A stretch of DNA of 64,000 nucleotides from Alistipes sp. (GTDB taxonomy: Bacteria > Bacteroidota > Bacteroidia > Bacteroidales > Rikenellaceae). The notes beneath the pieces were generated by a model. It saw nothing but the letters and a program-made list of their open reading frames with translations. It did no database searches and had not been told where the DNA came from. The stretch's first letter is position 1, and every line of letters begins with the position of its first letter. The stretch is taken from positions 46,790 to 110,789 of the forward strand of contig JALFNK010000006.1 of the NCBI GenBank assembly GCA_022782405.1. The letters are read 5' to 3'. Positions 35,067 through 43,803 of this stretch are shown one piece after another. The position numbers and the translations under genes were made by a program.

Positions 35067-35825
35067 CTATTCTGCCTCCGCGGGATCGGAAACGAGGATG
35101 CGTCCGCAATACTCGCAGACGATGATCTTCTTGCCCTGGCGGATGTCCACCTGGCGCTGGGGCGGAATGCGGTTGAAGCAACCCCCGCAGGCGTCGCGCT
35201 TGACCGTAACTACGGCAAGCCCGTTGCGGACATTGCGACGGATACGCTCATAGGCCGCAAGCAGGCGCTCGTCGATCTTCTCCTTGGCACGAGCCTCCTG
35301 CGCCTCATACTCGGCAACCAAAGGCGCCGTCTCGGCCTCGATTCCGTCCAGTTCGGACTTCTTGTCCGTAAGATCCGCCGTACGTTCCGCAAGCACGCCA
35401 TCGGCCTCCTCCAGCTGGAGCTTCTTCGCCTTGACGCCCGCGGCATACTCCTTCAGACGCTTCTCGGCCAACTCGATCTCAAGCTCCTGATACTCGATCT
35501 CCTTCGAAATGGCATCGAATTCGCGGTTGTTGCGCACGTTGTTCTGCTGCTCCTTGTAGTTGCCGATCATGATCCGGGCCTGATCCACTTCGCGCTTGCG
35601 CTGCTTCGTGAGGTTGTTCAGCTCCTCGATCTCGGCATTGATGTGCTCGATGCGGGTCTTCATCCCGGCCACTTCGTCCTCGAGGTCCTGAACCTCGAGA
35701 GGCAGCTCACCCTTCACCTTGTTGATCTCGTCGATCTTGCTGTCGATCTTCTGCAACTCGTAGAGTGCCAGAATCTTCTCCTGCATCGAATAATCAACTT
35801 CGGCAGTCTTCTTTTGTGTCGCCAT
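35067..35825 (-). CDS. coiled-coil protein with C4-type zinc ribbon
   Basis: 252 residues. Residues 10-185 are a long charged coiled coil (LQKIDSKIDEINKVKGELP, EIEELNNLTKQRKREVDQA). The C-terminus is a zinc ribbon with CGGC and CEYCGRIL, four cysteines about 25 residues apart. This matches the CT398/HP0958-like family, which has been linked to nucleic-acid or secretion functions elsewhere; the role in Bacteroidales is not known to me. It lies 21 nt behind the nif3-like gene. Confidence 0.85.
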   Translation of the reverse strand: MATQKKTAEVDYSMQEKILALYELQKIDSKIDEINKVKGELPLEVQDLEDEVAGMKTRIEHINAEIEELNNLTKQRKREVDQARIMIGNYKEQQNNVRNNREFDAISKEIEYQELEIELAEKRLKEYAAGVKAKKLQLEEADGVLAERTADLTDKKSELDGIEAETAPLVAEYEAQEARAKEKIDERLLAAYERIRRNVRNGLAVVTVKRDACGGCFNRIPPQRQVDIRQGKKIIVCEYCGRILVSDPAEAE

Positions 35826-35846
35826 ATATTGTCTTTAGAATTAGAC

Positions 35847-36629
35847 TTAAACCAGATAATTCACCGGATTGCGCGAGCATTCACTCTTGCGAACCGCAAA
35901 GGTACATAATTTTTTTGATAAAATATCAAATAAAAGCTGAATTGCGCAATATTCGCTCTCGAAATGGCCTATATCCGCTACGGTGAGGGCGTTATCCGGG
36001 GTCATGAAGTCGTTGTACTTCATGTCGGCCGTGAGGTACAGGCCTGCTCCTGCACGCCGCGCTTCGCCGATGAGCGAGGCGCCGGCACCGGTGCAGACGG
36101 CCACGCGCCGCACGGTCGGGGTTGCAACGGCACTATAGCGGATCGCCCCCACGGCAAGTTCCCGCTGCACATGGCGCAGAAAATCCATCGTATCGGTCTC
36201 CGCCCCGAGATTCCCGACAACCCCGAAGCCCACACCCGGTTCGGCCGCGGGCTGCAGCAGTTCGAGACTGCCGATGCCGAGCTGCCCGGCCAAGCGCCAG
36301 CTCATACCGCCCGGTGCACTGTCGAGATTCGTATGGCAGGCATAAAGCGCAATACCCCGGCGGATGGCATGCTCGACGCACCGCTGCACCGGATCGGCCG
36401 AATTGAAACGCTTGAGCGCATGGAAAACGATCGGATGATGCGTGATGACCAGATCGCACCCCGTGCGCTCGGCCTCGTCGAGCACCGCCTCGGTAACATC
36501 CACCGCCAGCAGCGCAGCATGCACTTCATCCTCCCCGCGGCCGACCACAAGACCCGCATTGTCATAGGACTCCTGCCAGCGAAGCGGAGCAAAGGTTTCG
36601 ATAACATCGGTTATGTCCTTGATCTTCAT
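35847..36629 (-). CDS. Nif3-like dinuclear metal centre protein
   Basis: 260 residues of the Nif3/YbgI (GTP cyclohydrolase I type 2 homologue) family. Motifs: WQESYDNAGLVVG, CDLVITHHPIVFH with paired His ligands, AIRRGIALYACHTNLD and ADIGHFESEYCAIQLL near the end. It lacks the central PII-like insert, so it is the short form. A di-metal site is expected; the physiological reaction is unresolved for the family. The end of the gene contains a TACCTTTG match (35897-35904) that could act as a promoter for the next gene, but it is also conserved coding sequence. Confidence 0.88.
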   Translation of the reverse strand: MKIKDITDVIETFAPLRWQESYDNAGLVVGRGEDEVHAALLAVDVTEAVLDEAERTGCDLVITHHPIVFHALKRFNSADPVQRCVEHAIRRGIALYACHTNLDSAPGGMSWRLAGQLGIGSLELLQPAAEPGVGFGVVGNLGAETDTMDFLRHVQRELAVGAIRYSAVATPTVRRVAVCTGAGASLIGEARRAGAGLYLTADMKYNDFMTPDNALTVADIGHFESEYCAIQLLFDILSKKLCTFAVRKSECSRNPVNYLV

Positions 36630-36673
36630 GATTCATGATTTTATTTTATTCGGATTCGAATGCCGCTGTCCGG

Positions 36674-37261
36674 TCAGAAGAGCGACTGCTCGTAAAAGGC
36701 GAAGAGCTCCTGATGTTCGGGTTCCTCCTTCTTGCGGCGCGGCTTGCGCGCCGCAGGTTTGGCCGAAACCGCTTTGTCGGACGAAGAATCCGCATCGGCC
36801 GGAAGGCCCGTCTGCTCGTCGATACGCACGACGGCCCGCGACTTGCGTCCCCGGGCGGCCGGGACGGCCGACGGCACATCGGGCGAAGGCTCCGCAGCCG
36901 CAACGGCATCGGGCCGCACCACCTCGCCCGGAACCTCCCGAAGGTCCTCGCGCACCTCGAGCAGCAGAGCCCGGATACGCTGCAGGCGCTCGAGCAGCTC
37001 CGACTCCCGATCGGCGGCATCTCCCGAAGGCTGATGGCGCAGGGCGCGCTTCGCTCCGTCAAGGGTCATACCGCACTCCTTGACCAGATGGTAGATGCGT
37101 TTCAGGTTCTCGACATCCTGCGGCGTGAAGAGCCGGTTGCCCTTCTTGTTCCGTTTGGGACGGAGTACGCTGAACTGCGTCTCCCAATGGCGGAGGAGCG
37201 ACGGATTGACATCGAACATCTCGGCGACCTCGCCCATCGAATAGTAGAGTTTCTCGGCCAT
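36674..37261 (-). CDS. MerR-family transcriptional regulator
   Basis: 195 residues from the ATG at 37261. An N-terminal MerR winged helix (about 4-75): YSMGEVAEMFDVNPSLLRHWE and NRLFTPQDVENLKRIYHLV. A short helical linker follows, then about 90 residues of Ala/Pro/Arg/Lys-rich, probably disordered sequence ending HQELFAFYEQSLF. There is no cysteine effector site like metal-sensing MerR proteins. It lies 2 nt after the methyltransferase gene. Target unknown. Confidence 0.88.
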   Translation of the reverse strand: MAEKLYYSMGEVAEMFDVNPSLLRHWETQFSVLRPKRNKKGNRLFTPQDVENLKRIYHLVKECGMTLDGAKRALRHQPSGDAADRESELLERLQRIRALLLEVREDLREVPGEVVRPDAVAAAEPSPDVPSAVPAARGRKSRAVVRIDEQTGLPADADSSSDKAVSAKPAARKPRRKKEEPEHQELFAFYEQSLF

Positions 37262-37263
37262 AT

Positions 37264-38682
37264 CTATTCCTGTTTTAAGATTCGCAATGAATTGGGATAC
37301 ATATTGTTCACCCGTGCGCCGATCCGCTTGGCAAAGCCCAGGGCGCGACCCCGGCACGCAATGAGGTTCAACCCCTCGGACAGCCCGTCGGCAGCGATAT
37401 CCTGGCGCCGCAGGTAGCGCAGTACCGTCTCTTCGTCGAGGTCGGCGGTCGGCACCGCATCCCGGTTCAGTCCCGGATGGAAGGCCAGCGCCGGATCGGG
37501 CTTCAACCGGCCCTTGAAGAGTTGTCCGAAGGCAACACCCGAACAGATCACCGGCAGCGCCTCCGAAAGCTGCCGCACGGCATCGGCCTGCGCCTCGAAC
37601 CAACCGTAGCAGGTATCGGCAACCCGGGCGTAGCGCATCCTGTCGGGATCGAGCGTCCAGCGCGCCAGCTCCTCGCGCGCCGCACGGTCCACGGGCGTGA
37701 AGAGCGTCCGCCGGGCTTTCGGAATTCGCAGGCGGCAGGCAGCATCCGGAGCCTTGCGGGCCACGGCTGCAAAGAACCCTTCACCGGAAGTCCGATGGGG
37801 ATAAAACCGGTAGGTCCTAAATACACCGGCCTCGCCGCAGACAATCCCCCACTCTGCAGGAACGGGCGGCACCTCCGCAGCAAGGAGCTCTCCGCCCGCA
37901 AAGGCTGAGAAGCGTTCGAGCGTGCCCTCATCCTCCTCGCGATTGAAGGTGCAGGTGCTGTAAAGCAGCACGCCGCCGGGCTTCAGCGCTCTCCAGGCTT
38001 CGCGGAGAATTGCGTCCTGACGGGCGGCACACATCCGCACGTTGGCTTCGCTCCAGGCTTCACGCGCCCCGGCATCCTTGCGGAACATACCTTCGCCCGA
38101 ACAGGGGGCATCAACGGCCACGACATCGAACCATGCTTCGAAATCGCACACCGTCTGCGGATCACACGCCGTAACGGCCGTATTGCCCAGGCCCCACTTG
38201 CGGACGTTGTCCGCGAGTACGGCGGCACGACGACGGTCGATTTCGTTGGCGACGACCAGTCCCTGCCCGCCTGCAAGCGAAGCATAGAGGGTCGTCTTGC
38301 CGCCCGGAGCCGCACAAAGATCGAGTATCCGGGCACCGGAGAGCCCGGCATCGCGGAGCAGGTCGCCCACGAACTGTGAGGAGGCCTCCTGCACATAGTA
38401 GGCGCCGGCGTGAAAGTCGCTGTCGAAGGTAAACGAGGGCCGTTCGGCAAGATACCATCCCGCATCACACCAAGGAACGCGCCGGGCGAAGGCAAGATGC
38501 GGGAATCCGGCAGGCGGATTATCGGAATTCGCCCCGGCAGACGCCGGAGCGCACTTGGCGGGATTCAGGCGCACAGAGACGGGCGGCACGGTATCGAGCG
38601 CAGCGCACAGGGCGCTGCCCTCCTCCCCGCCCAGGTCGCGCAGGACGCGCGCAACGAAACTCCGCGGCAGTTCCATATGCAT
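37264..38682 (-). CDS. RsmF/NOL1-NOP2-type rRNA cytosine-C5 methyltransferase
   Basis: 472 residues; ATGs at 38682 and 38676 are both possible. The catalytic domain has ILDLCAAPGGKTT (SAM loop), VDAPCSGEGMFRKD (motif IV Cys) and YSTCTFNREED (motif VI nucleophile). The C-terminal part (about 330-472) fits the PUA-like domain of RsmF/YebU. It should methylate a cytosine of 16S rRNA; the exact site is not visible. It lies 4 nt after the deoxynucleoside kinase gene. Confidence 0.9.
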   Translation of the reverse strand: MHMELPRSFVARVLRDLGGEEGSALCAALDTVPPVSVRLNPAKCAPASAGANSDNPPAGFPHLAFARRVPWCDAGWYLAERPSFTFDSDFHAGAYYVQEASSQFVGDLLRDAGLSGARILDLCAAPGGKTTLYASLAGGQGLVVANEIDRRRAAVLADNVRKWGLGNTAVTACDPQTVCDFEAWFDVVAVDAPCSGEGMFRKDAGAREAWSEANVRMCAARQDAILREAWRALKPGGVLLYSTCTFNREEDEGTLERFSAFAGGELLAAEVPPVPAEWGIVCGEAGVFRTYRFYPHRTSGEGFFAAVARKAPDAACRLRIPKARRTLFTPVDRAAREELARWTLDPDRMRYARVADTCYGWFEAQADAVRQLSEALPVICSGVAFGQLFKGRLKPDPALAFHPGLNRDAVPTADLDEETVLRYLRRQDIAADGLSEGLNLIACRGRALGFAKRIGARVNNMYPNSLRILKQE

Positions 38683-38686
38683 CGGA

Positions 38687-39307
38687 TTATTTGGAAGATC
38701 GGTTCTTCAACGCATCCAGCCGCGAGCAGATCTTCTCCAGCACCGCGGGGTCCGAAACGAAATCCTCGTGGTCCTTGTCGATCACGAGCACCTCGCCGTC
38801 GTAAAGGTTATCGATCCAGTAGTCGTATTTGTCATTCAGACGCTTGAGATACGCCTCGTCGATGTTCATCTCATACTCGCGGCCCCGCTTGCGGATCTGC
38901 GAAATGAGTGTCGGAACGCTCGCCCGCAGGTATATGAGCAGGTCGGGCTTCGGGATAAGCTCCGTTACGAGGCGGAAGATGCCCATATAGGTATCGAAAT
39001 CGCGCGAGGTCATCAAACCCATCTCATGCAGGTTGCCAGCAAAGATATGCGCATCTTCATAGATCGTCCGGTCCTGAATGATGTCGCCCGCCGAAGCATC
39101 GGCGAGCATCTCCATCGTCTGCCGGATGCGGCTCCCGAGAAAATAGATCTGCAGGTTGAATGCCCAGCGGTTCATATTCTCGTAAAAATCCCCGATATAG
39201 GGGTTGTTGCTCTCCTCGAGATACGACCGCGCGTCGTACCGCTTCGTGAGCATCTCGGTCAGCGTCGTCTTTCCGCTGCCGATATTTCCGGCGATGGCTA
39301 TATACAT
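38687..39307 (-). CDS. deoxynucleoside kinase
   Basis: 206 residues. P-loop GNIGSGKTTL at the N-terminus, then the substrate loop LEESNNPYIGDFY, QDRTIYEDAHIFA (the DRS-like motif) and the lid region RKRGREYE. The family salvages deoxyadenosine, deoxyguanosine or deoxycytidine; the specificity is not readable. Situated between the GH3-family gene (47 nt) and the methyltransferase gene (4 nt). Confidence 0.9.
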   Translation of the reverse strand: MYIAIAGNIGSGKTTLTEMLTKRYDARSYLEESNNPYIGDFYENMNRWAFNLQIYFLGSRIRQTMEMLADASAGDIIQDRTIYEDAHIFAGNLHEMGLMTSRDFDTYMGIFRLVTELIPKPDLLIYLRASVPTLISQIRKRGREYEMNIDEAYLKRLNDKYDYWIDNLYDGEVLVIDKDHEDFVSDPAVLEKICSRLDALKNRSSK

Positions 39308-39354
39308 ACCTATTCTCTGATTTTAACGTTCTCTGTATCCTGTCTGCGGTTCCG

Positions 39355-40833
39355 TCAGGCGTCCTCACGCCCGAAGGCAAGCACATCCTCCGCGACACGA
39401 CGGTCATTGACCAGACGAGGCACCTTGTTCTTGCCCCGCGCGCGCATCCACCGCAGGAAAAGACCGCGGGGAACCGCTACGACATGCTGCCGCTCGAGCG
39501 TCGTGCGCCGCTTGGCGTCATAGTCCGAATTCACCGCCCGAAGCGCCCGGTCGAGCGCCCCGGCGAAGGCCTCCCGGTCCGAGGGCTCCCGCTCGAATTC
39601 CACGATCCACTCGTGAGCACCCCGCTCCTGCAGCGACATGTAACACGGGGCTACGGTATACTCCCCGACCGAAGCGCCTGTCTCGCGGCAGGCCGTCTGA
39701 AGCGCCCGGTCGGCATTATCGACGATCAGCTCCTCGCCGAACACATTGATGTATTGTTTCGTACGGCCCGCAAAACGGATCCGGTAGGGATTTGTCGAGG
39801 TGAACTCCACCGTATCGCCGATCTCGTAACGCCACAAACCGTTGTTCGAAGTGATGAGCATCGCGTAGACCTTGCCGCATTCGACCCCCTCGAGCGGAAC
39901 GATCTGCTGCCCCGCACGGAACTCGTAGAAAGTTCCGTAATCGAGCATCAGCAACATGTCGTCCCGCGCGGGATCGTCAGCCAGCGCAAAGAAACCCTCC
40001 GAAGCATTGTAGGTCTCCAGGTAGCGCATGCGGTCCGAAGGGATCAGCTCCTCGAACATCCGCCGGTAGGGCGTAAACTCCACACCTCCGTGGGCGAAGA
40101 GTTCCAGGTCCGGCCACACCTCGAGCAGGTTCTGTCGCCCGGTATACTCCAGCACGCGACGCATCAGGGCCAGATTCCACGACGGAACCCCGGCGAAGGC
40201 CGCGATGGGCTCCCCGACGCATTCGCGGCAGATCGCCTCGCATTTGGCATCGAAATCCGCAAGGATCGCCGTCTCGATACGCGGTGCCCGGAACCACCCG
40301 CTCCAGAATCCCGTTTCATGGATCAGCAGTGCCGAGAGGTCGCCGACGAGGTTTCCGCCCTCCAGGCGGCACGAACCTCCGAGCGTGAGCGTCTTGCCGC
40401 CGAAAGCCCGCGTATCGGGGCGGCCGAGGGCATAGACCGTAGCGACGTCGCGCATCCCCTGCGTATGGTTCCGCCACAGCGACTCGCGCGTCAGGGGAAT
40501 GTATTTGCTGCGGTCGGAGGTCGTGCCCGACGAACGGGCATACAGCGTAACACGGCCCGGCGTCGTAACGCTCCTGATACCGCTCATCATCCGCTCGACA
40601 TAGGGTTTGAACGTCTCGTAGTCGAAAGTCTCGACCCGGTTCTGGAACTGCTCCACGGAACGGATATGGCGCAGGTCGTAACGATCTCCGAATTCGGTAA
40701 GGCATCCCCGACGCACCAGATGCCGGAGCATCCGCTCCTGCGTCTCGACAGGATGGCGTCGGAAGCGGTCGATTGCCCGCCCGCGCAGCGAAAACCAGGT
40801 TCGGAGGAGTGTATTGCGTAACGCCATAGACAT
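39355..40833 (-). CDS. GH3-family acyl-adenylating enzyme
   Basis: 492 residues. It belongs to the GH3 (auxin-responsive) branch of the ANL adenylating superfamily: the ATP motif YARSSGTTSDRSKYIPLT, a central ETYNASEGFFALADDP and NNGLWRYEIGDTVEF, then RTKQYINVFGEELIVDNAD at the lid hinge. Plant members conjugate amino acids to acyl acids; the bacterial substrates are largely unknown. The start overlaps the trkA stop (TGATG); a second ATG is at 40827. It lies in the trkA-to-zinc-ribbon run. Confidence 0.9.
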   Translation of the reverse strand: MSMALRNTLLRTWFSLRGRAIDRFRRHPVETQERMLRHLVRRGCLTEFGDRYDLRHIRSVEQFQNRVETFDYETFKPYVERMMSGIRSVTTPGRVTLYARSSGTTSDRSKYIPLTRESLWRNHTQGMRDVATVYALGRPDTRAFGGKTLTLGGSCRLEGGNLVGDLSALLIHETGFWSGWFRAPRIETAILADFDAKCEAICRECVGEPIAAFAGVPSWNLALMRRVLEYTGRQNLLEVWPDLELFAHGGVEFTPYRRMFEELIPSDRMRYLETYNASEGFFALADDPARDDMLLMLDYGTFYEFRAGQQIVPLEGVECGKVYAMLITSNNGLWRYEIGDTVEFTSTNPYRIRFAGRTKQYINVFGEELIVDNADRALQTACRETGASVGEYTVAPCYMSLQERGAHEWIVEFEREPSDREAFAGALDRALRAVNSDYDAKRRTTLERQHVVAVPRGLFLRWMRARGKNKVPRLVNDRRVAEDVLAFGREDA

Positions 40834-42173
40834 CAGTTGAAATAATAACCCACCTTTCCGACTGAATCGGGCATGGAGAAGAGCACCACGCGGTCATAGG
40901 GTGCGATCTGCATCTCATCGACGGCAATGATGACCTTGTCCCCCCGCACGATACCGCCGATAATCGTATCCTCGGGAAGCTCCAGATCCTTGATCGGAGC
41001 CTTCGTGGCCGGAGCATTCGGCTTGACGATAAACTCCAGCACCTCGGCATCGCTGCCCGTCAGGCACTTGATCGCCTGCACATCGGTGGACATCGTAAAA
41101 CGGAAAATATTGGACGCCGTAACCAGCTTCTTGTTGATGATCGTATCGATGCCGATCGACTCGGCCAGGTTGATGTAATTGAGATTCTCCACCTCGGCAA
41201 TCACCTTCTTCACACCCATGCGCTTGGCAAGCATCGCCGCCAGGATATTCGTCTCGCTGCGGCCCGTTACGGCGACAAAGGCGTCCATGTTCGAAAGACC
41301 CTCCTCCAGCATCGCCTCCGTATTGCGGCCGTCCTCGTTGATGATGAGCGTCTTGTCCAGCATCTCCGCAAGTCGGTAGGCCTTCTCGGCATTGTAGTCT
41401 ACCAGTTTGATATTGATCTCGTCCTGCAGCTCCATGGCAATTCTGATGCCGATGCGCGAACCGCCAAGGATCATCATGTTGCGCACATCGATATTCGTGC
41501 GGCCCGAAAGTTCCATCACGTCGTGAACGGCATCCTGACGGGCGATGACATAGACCATGTCGCCCTCCAGATATCGCTCGCCGACACGCGGGATGATCGT
41601 CTCCCCGCCGCGCGTGATGGCCACCGTACGGTAGTTCAGCGTTCCCTGCACCTCGTCGAAACCCGTAAGCGCCTCGCCGACGAGCGGCGAGGCCGGTTCG
41701 AGCCGGAAGACGGCCAGCGAAAGCTTGCCGCTCGAAAAATCGACATATTCGGTCGTCGAGGTATGTCCCAGCAGGTTGATGACCTCACGCGCCGCAACCT
41801 TCTCGGGATAGAACAGGTAGTCGATACCCATGTCGATGAAGAGTTCCTTGTTGTCGGGTTCGAGGTACTCGTTGTTGTCGATGCGGGCAATGGATTTTTT
41901 CGCCCCGAGCCTTTTGGCCAGCATGGCGGAGACCAGATTGTCGGGCTCCTCGTGATTCACGGCGATGAACAGGTCGCATTTGCGGACCGCCGCACGACGC
42001 AATACCGCAAAGGTGGTGGAATCTCCCTCGACGGTCAGTACGTCGGCCAGGCTCCCCACTTCGGCCAGGAGCTTCTGATCCGAATCTATAATGGTGATAT
42101 CGTGGCCATTACCGCTCAACATGCGTGCCAGATGGCTTCCCATCTCACCGGCTCCAGCAATGACGATTTTCAT
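40833..42173 (-). CDS. trkA: TrkA potassium uptake regulatory protein
   Basis: 446 residues with duplicated RCK modules. The first Rossmann domain opens with IVIAGAGEMGSHLARML and ITIIDSDQK; the second with MMILGGSRIGIRIAMEL. Two TrkA-C domains follow each (about 140-220 and 365-446). It binds NAD(H) and gates a TrkH/TrkG-type K+ channel, which is not in this window. First gene of a seven-gene run; its promoter sits back to back with that of the small membrane protein. Confidence 0.95.
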   Translation of the reverse strand: MKIVIAGAGEMGSHLARMLSGNGHDITIIDSDQKLLAEVGSLADVLTVEGDSTTFAVLRRAAVRKCDLFIAVNHEEPDNLVSAMLAKRLGAKKSIARIDNNEYLEPDNKELFIDMGIDYLFYPEKVAAREVINLLGHTSTTEYVDFSSGKLSLAVFRLEPASPLVGEALTGFDEVQGTLNYRTVAITRGGETIIPRVGERYLEGDMVYVIARQDAVHDVMELSGRTNIDVRNMMILGGSRIGIRIAMELQDEINIKLVDYNAEKAYRLAEMLDKTLIINEDGRNTEAMLEEGLSNMDAFVAVTGRSETNILAAMLAKRMGVKKVIAEVENLNYINLAESIGIDTIINKKLVTASNIFRFTMSTDVQAIKCLTGSDAEVLEFIVKPNAPATKAPIKDLELPEDTIIGGIVRGDKVIIAVDEMQIAPYDRVVLFSMPDSVGKVGYYFN

Positions 42174-42270
42174 GGTTCAAATCCCCTCTTTCCGGCCTGT
42201 CGGACACCTTCGGCCGCACCGTGCGGCGAAGCGCGTCGAAAACAGAGCCGCATTTTTGCAATTTATCCTA

Positions 42271-42278
42271 CAAATATA
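42271..42278 (-). promoter_or_regulatory. -7 element of trkA
   Basis: TATATTTG on the minus strand matches TAnnTTTG and directly abuts the plus-strand element at 42279-42286. The trkA leader would be close to 90 nt. Confidence 0.6.
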
Positions 42279-42286
42279 TACATTTG
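42279..42286 (+). promoter_or_regulatory. -7 element of the small membrane protein gene
   Basis: TACATTTG matches TAnnTTTG, 40 nt before the ATG at 42327. It abuts the trkA -7 element with no base between them. Confidence 0.6.
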
Positions 42287-42326
42287 TCCCGGAAACCGCA
42301 AATGCGGAACCCAAAAATTCGAACTT

Positions 42327-42584
42327 ATGCCTACCTGGTTGATACTCATACTGTGCGCCGTGGCGGCCGTGGGATTCTTCGTCCTCGGCATGTCGCTGAC
42401 GCTGATGATCAAAGGCCATTTCATCGACTCGGAGATCTCGACCAACAAGAACATGCAGCGTCTCGGCATCAAATGCGCCGTGCAGGAGACCCGGGAAGCC
42501 GACGGAACGGCCCAATGTTCCGACACATCGGTCCTGCCGGGATGTTCGGGGAACTGCGGCGCCTGCGACATCGAGCACCGATAA
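42327..42584 (+). CDS. small membrane protein with C-terminal Cys cluster
   Basis: 85 residues. One N-terminal membrane helix (about 3-28, LILILCAVAAVGFFVLGM) is followed by a soluble part with KGHFIDSEISTNKNMQRLG, then five cysteines: one in GIKCAVQ, one in AQCSD and three in PGCSGNCGACDIEH. The closing C-x3-C-x2-C suggests metal or Fe-S binding. It recalls small NqrM-like maturation proteins in layout only; I do not recognise the family with certainty. It has its own promoter and terminator, so it is a genuine single-gene unit. Confidence 0.75.
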   Translation: MPTWLILILCAVAAVGFFVLGMSLTLMIKGHFIDSEISTNKNMQRLGIKCAVQETREADGTAQCSDTSVLPGCSGNCGACDIEHR

Positions 42585-42606
42585 ATGCGCCTATGCAAAT
42601 ATCATG

Positions 42607-42645
42607 CGATCGGCCCCGACACATGCGGAGCCGATCGTTTTTTTT
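42607..42645 (+). terminator. terminator of the small membrane protein gene
   Basis: Inverted repeat CGATCGGC (42607-42614) with GCCGATCG (42630-42637), then eight Ts. An inner CCG/CGG pair can extend it. Confidence 0.85.
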
Positions 42646-42689
42646 CAGACAGAATACCGGATCGGGGCTGAAGCGCCCGCGAGCCCGTG

Positions 42690-43535
42690 TCAAAGAATGC
42701 AATCTCTCGATCGGCAGACGAACCAGGGATTGTGCAGGTCTGCCTCGTTGTATTTGAGTTCGGAATCACCGGGGAGCGACCGCGTGGCGCCGCCCGCCTC
42801 GGCAAGAATCAACTCTCCGGCAGCCGTATCCCATTCGAATGTATGCGTCGTGCGTACATAGTAGTCCACGACCCCCTCCGCCAGCATGCAGAACTTGTAG
42901 GAACTCCCCTGCTCGACGACTTCGAGATCCGGATACCGTCGGCGCAACGCATCGAGGTGCTGCTGCGTCTCGGGCGTCTGGTGCGAACGCGAAACGGCCA
43001 CCCGCAGGTGGTCGTGATGCGCCGCTCGGGGCAAAGGCAGCCGCGTCCAGCCGCGGACGATCTCCTCATAGCTGTAGGAGGCGTCGGCGGCAGGCGCCAC
43101 GCCCTCCTTGAGGTAGGATCCGGCTCCCCGCCCCGCAACATACATCTTCTCGAAATAGGGGACATAGATCACCGCACCGATGCAGACGTTGTTCTCCATC
43201 AACGCGATATTCACCGTAAATTCGTTGTTGCCCTTGATGAATTCCACCGTTCCGTCCAAAGGATCCACCAGCCAGTAAAGTTCCCAGTTGCAACGCTCCT
43301 CGTAACGCATCTCGCGCCCCTCCTCCGAGAGGATAGGGATGCGCGTAGGTCCGAGGTATTCCCGGATCGTGCGATGGGCCAGGCGGTCGGCCACGGTGAT
43401 CGGCGTATGGTCGCTCTTGAGACTTATGTCGTAGTCGTCGCGGTGTTTGTAGATGCTCATGATCGCGGCACCCGCACGGACCGCCGCATTGAACAGATGC
43501 GGCAGCAAATACATTCTCTCCTTATCGTTAATCAT
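42690..43535 (-). CDS. cysQ: 3'(2'),5'-bisphosphate nucleotidase CysQ
   Basis: 281 residues from the ATG at 43535 (MINDKERMYLL); an ATG at 43514 is an alternative. Metal-site motifs of the inositol-phosphatase superfamily: SLKSDHTPITVADRLAH, ILSEEGREM with paired Glu, WLVDPLDGTVEFI and EWDTAAGELILAEAGG. It removes the 3' phosphate from PAP and related molecules, linked to sulfur metabolism. The frame is open further upstream to 43787, but that segment contains the promoter and has no family sequence. Confidence 0.9.
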   Translation of the reverse strand: MINDKERMYLLPHLFNAAVRAGAAIMSIYKHRDDYDISLKSDHTPITVADRLAHRTIREYLGPTRIPILSEEGREMRYEERCNWELYWLVDPLDGTVEFIKGNNEFTVNIALMENNVCIGAVIYVPYFEKMYVAGRGAGSYLKEGVAPAADASYSYEEIVRGWTRLPLPRAAHHDHLRVAVSRSHQTPETQQHLDALRRRYPDLEVVEQGSSYKFCMLAEGVVDYYVRTTHTFEWDTAAGELILAEAGGATRSLPGDSELKYNEADLHNPWFVCRSRDCIL

Positions 43536-43574
43536 CACGGTTCGCTTTTGGATCCCGACTCTGCATTGCCAGGG

Positions 43575-43582
43575 TAAAGGTA
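43575..43582 (-). promoter_or_regulatory. possible -7 element of cysQ
   Basis: TACCTTTA on the minus strand, one mismatch to TAnnTTTG, 39 nt upstream of the ATG. Confidence 0.4.
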
Positions 43583-43734
43583 ACAAGAATTTGTCATATA
43601 ACGAAGCGCACGGCTTACATATTTTGCACGGTTTCCCATTCGGACACACTTCCCGACATAGCGGAAAATGCGGTCCTCCGCACAGCTCCGAAAACCGTGC
43701 CGGAAACTCCCTCCATTTTTTTCCATTCAACCTA

Positions 43735-43764
43735 TTGTATTTACGCAAAAAAGGCGTATATTTG
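43735..43764 (+). promoter_or_regulatory. promoter of rplU-rpmA
   Basis: TTG at 43735-43737, a 19-bp gap and TATATTTG at 43757-43764 form a full Bacteroidetes -33/-7 promoter. The leader to rplU is about 35-40 nt. Confidence 0.7.
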
Positions 43765-43803
43765 CACTCCGAATTGTGTTTTAACACATAACACGCGTTT
43801 TTA

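Noticed and set aside
35897..35904. TACCTTTG inside the end of the nif3-like gene as a promoter for the zinc-ribbon gene
   Set aside because: The bases encode the conserved Cys-Thr-Phe-Ala stretch of the protein, so the match may be chance; kept only as a note in the gene entry.
43626..43700. Distant inverted repeat GCACGGTTT/AAACCGTGC between cysQ and rplU
   Set aside because: The arms are 9 nt and 57 nt apart with no further symmetry; a chance pairing is likely.
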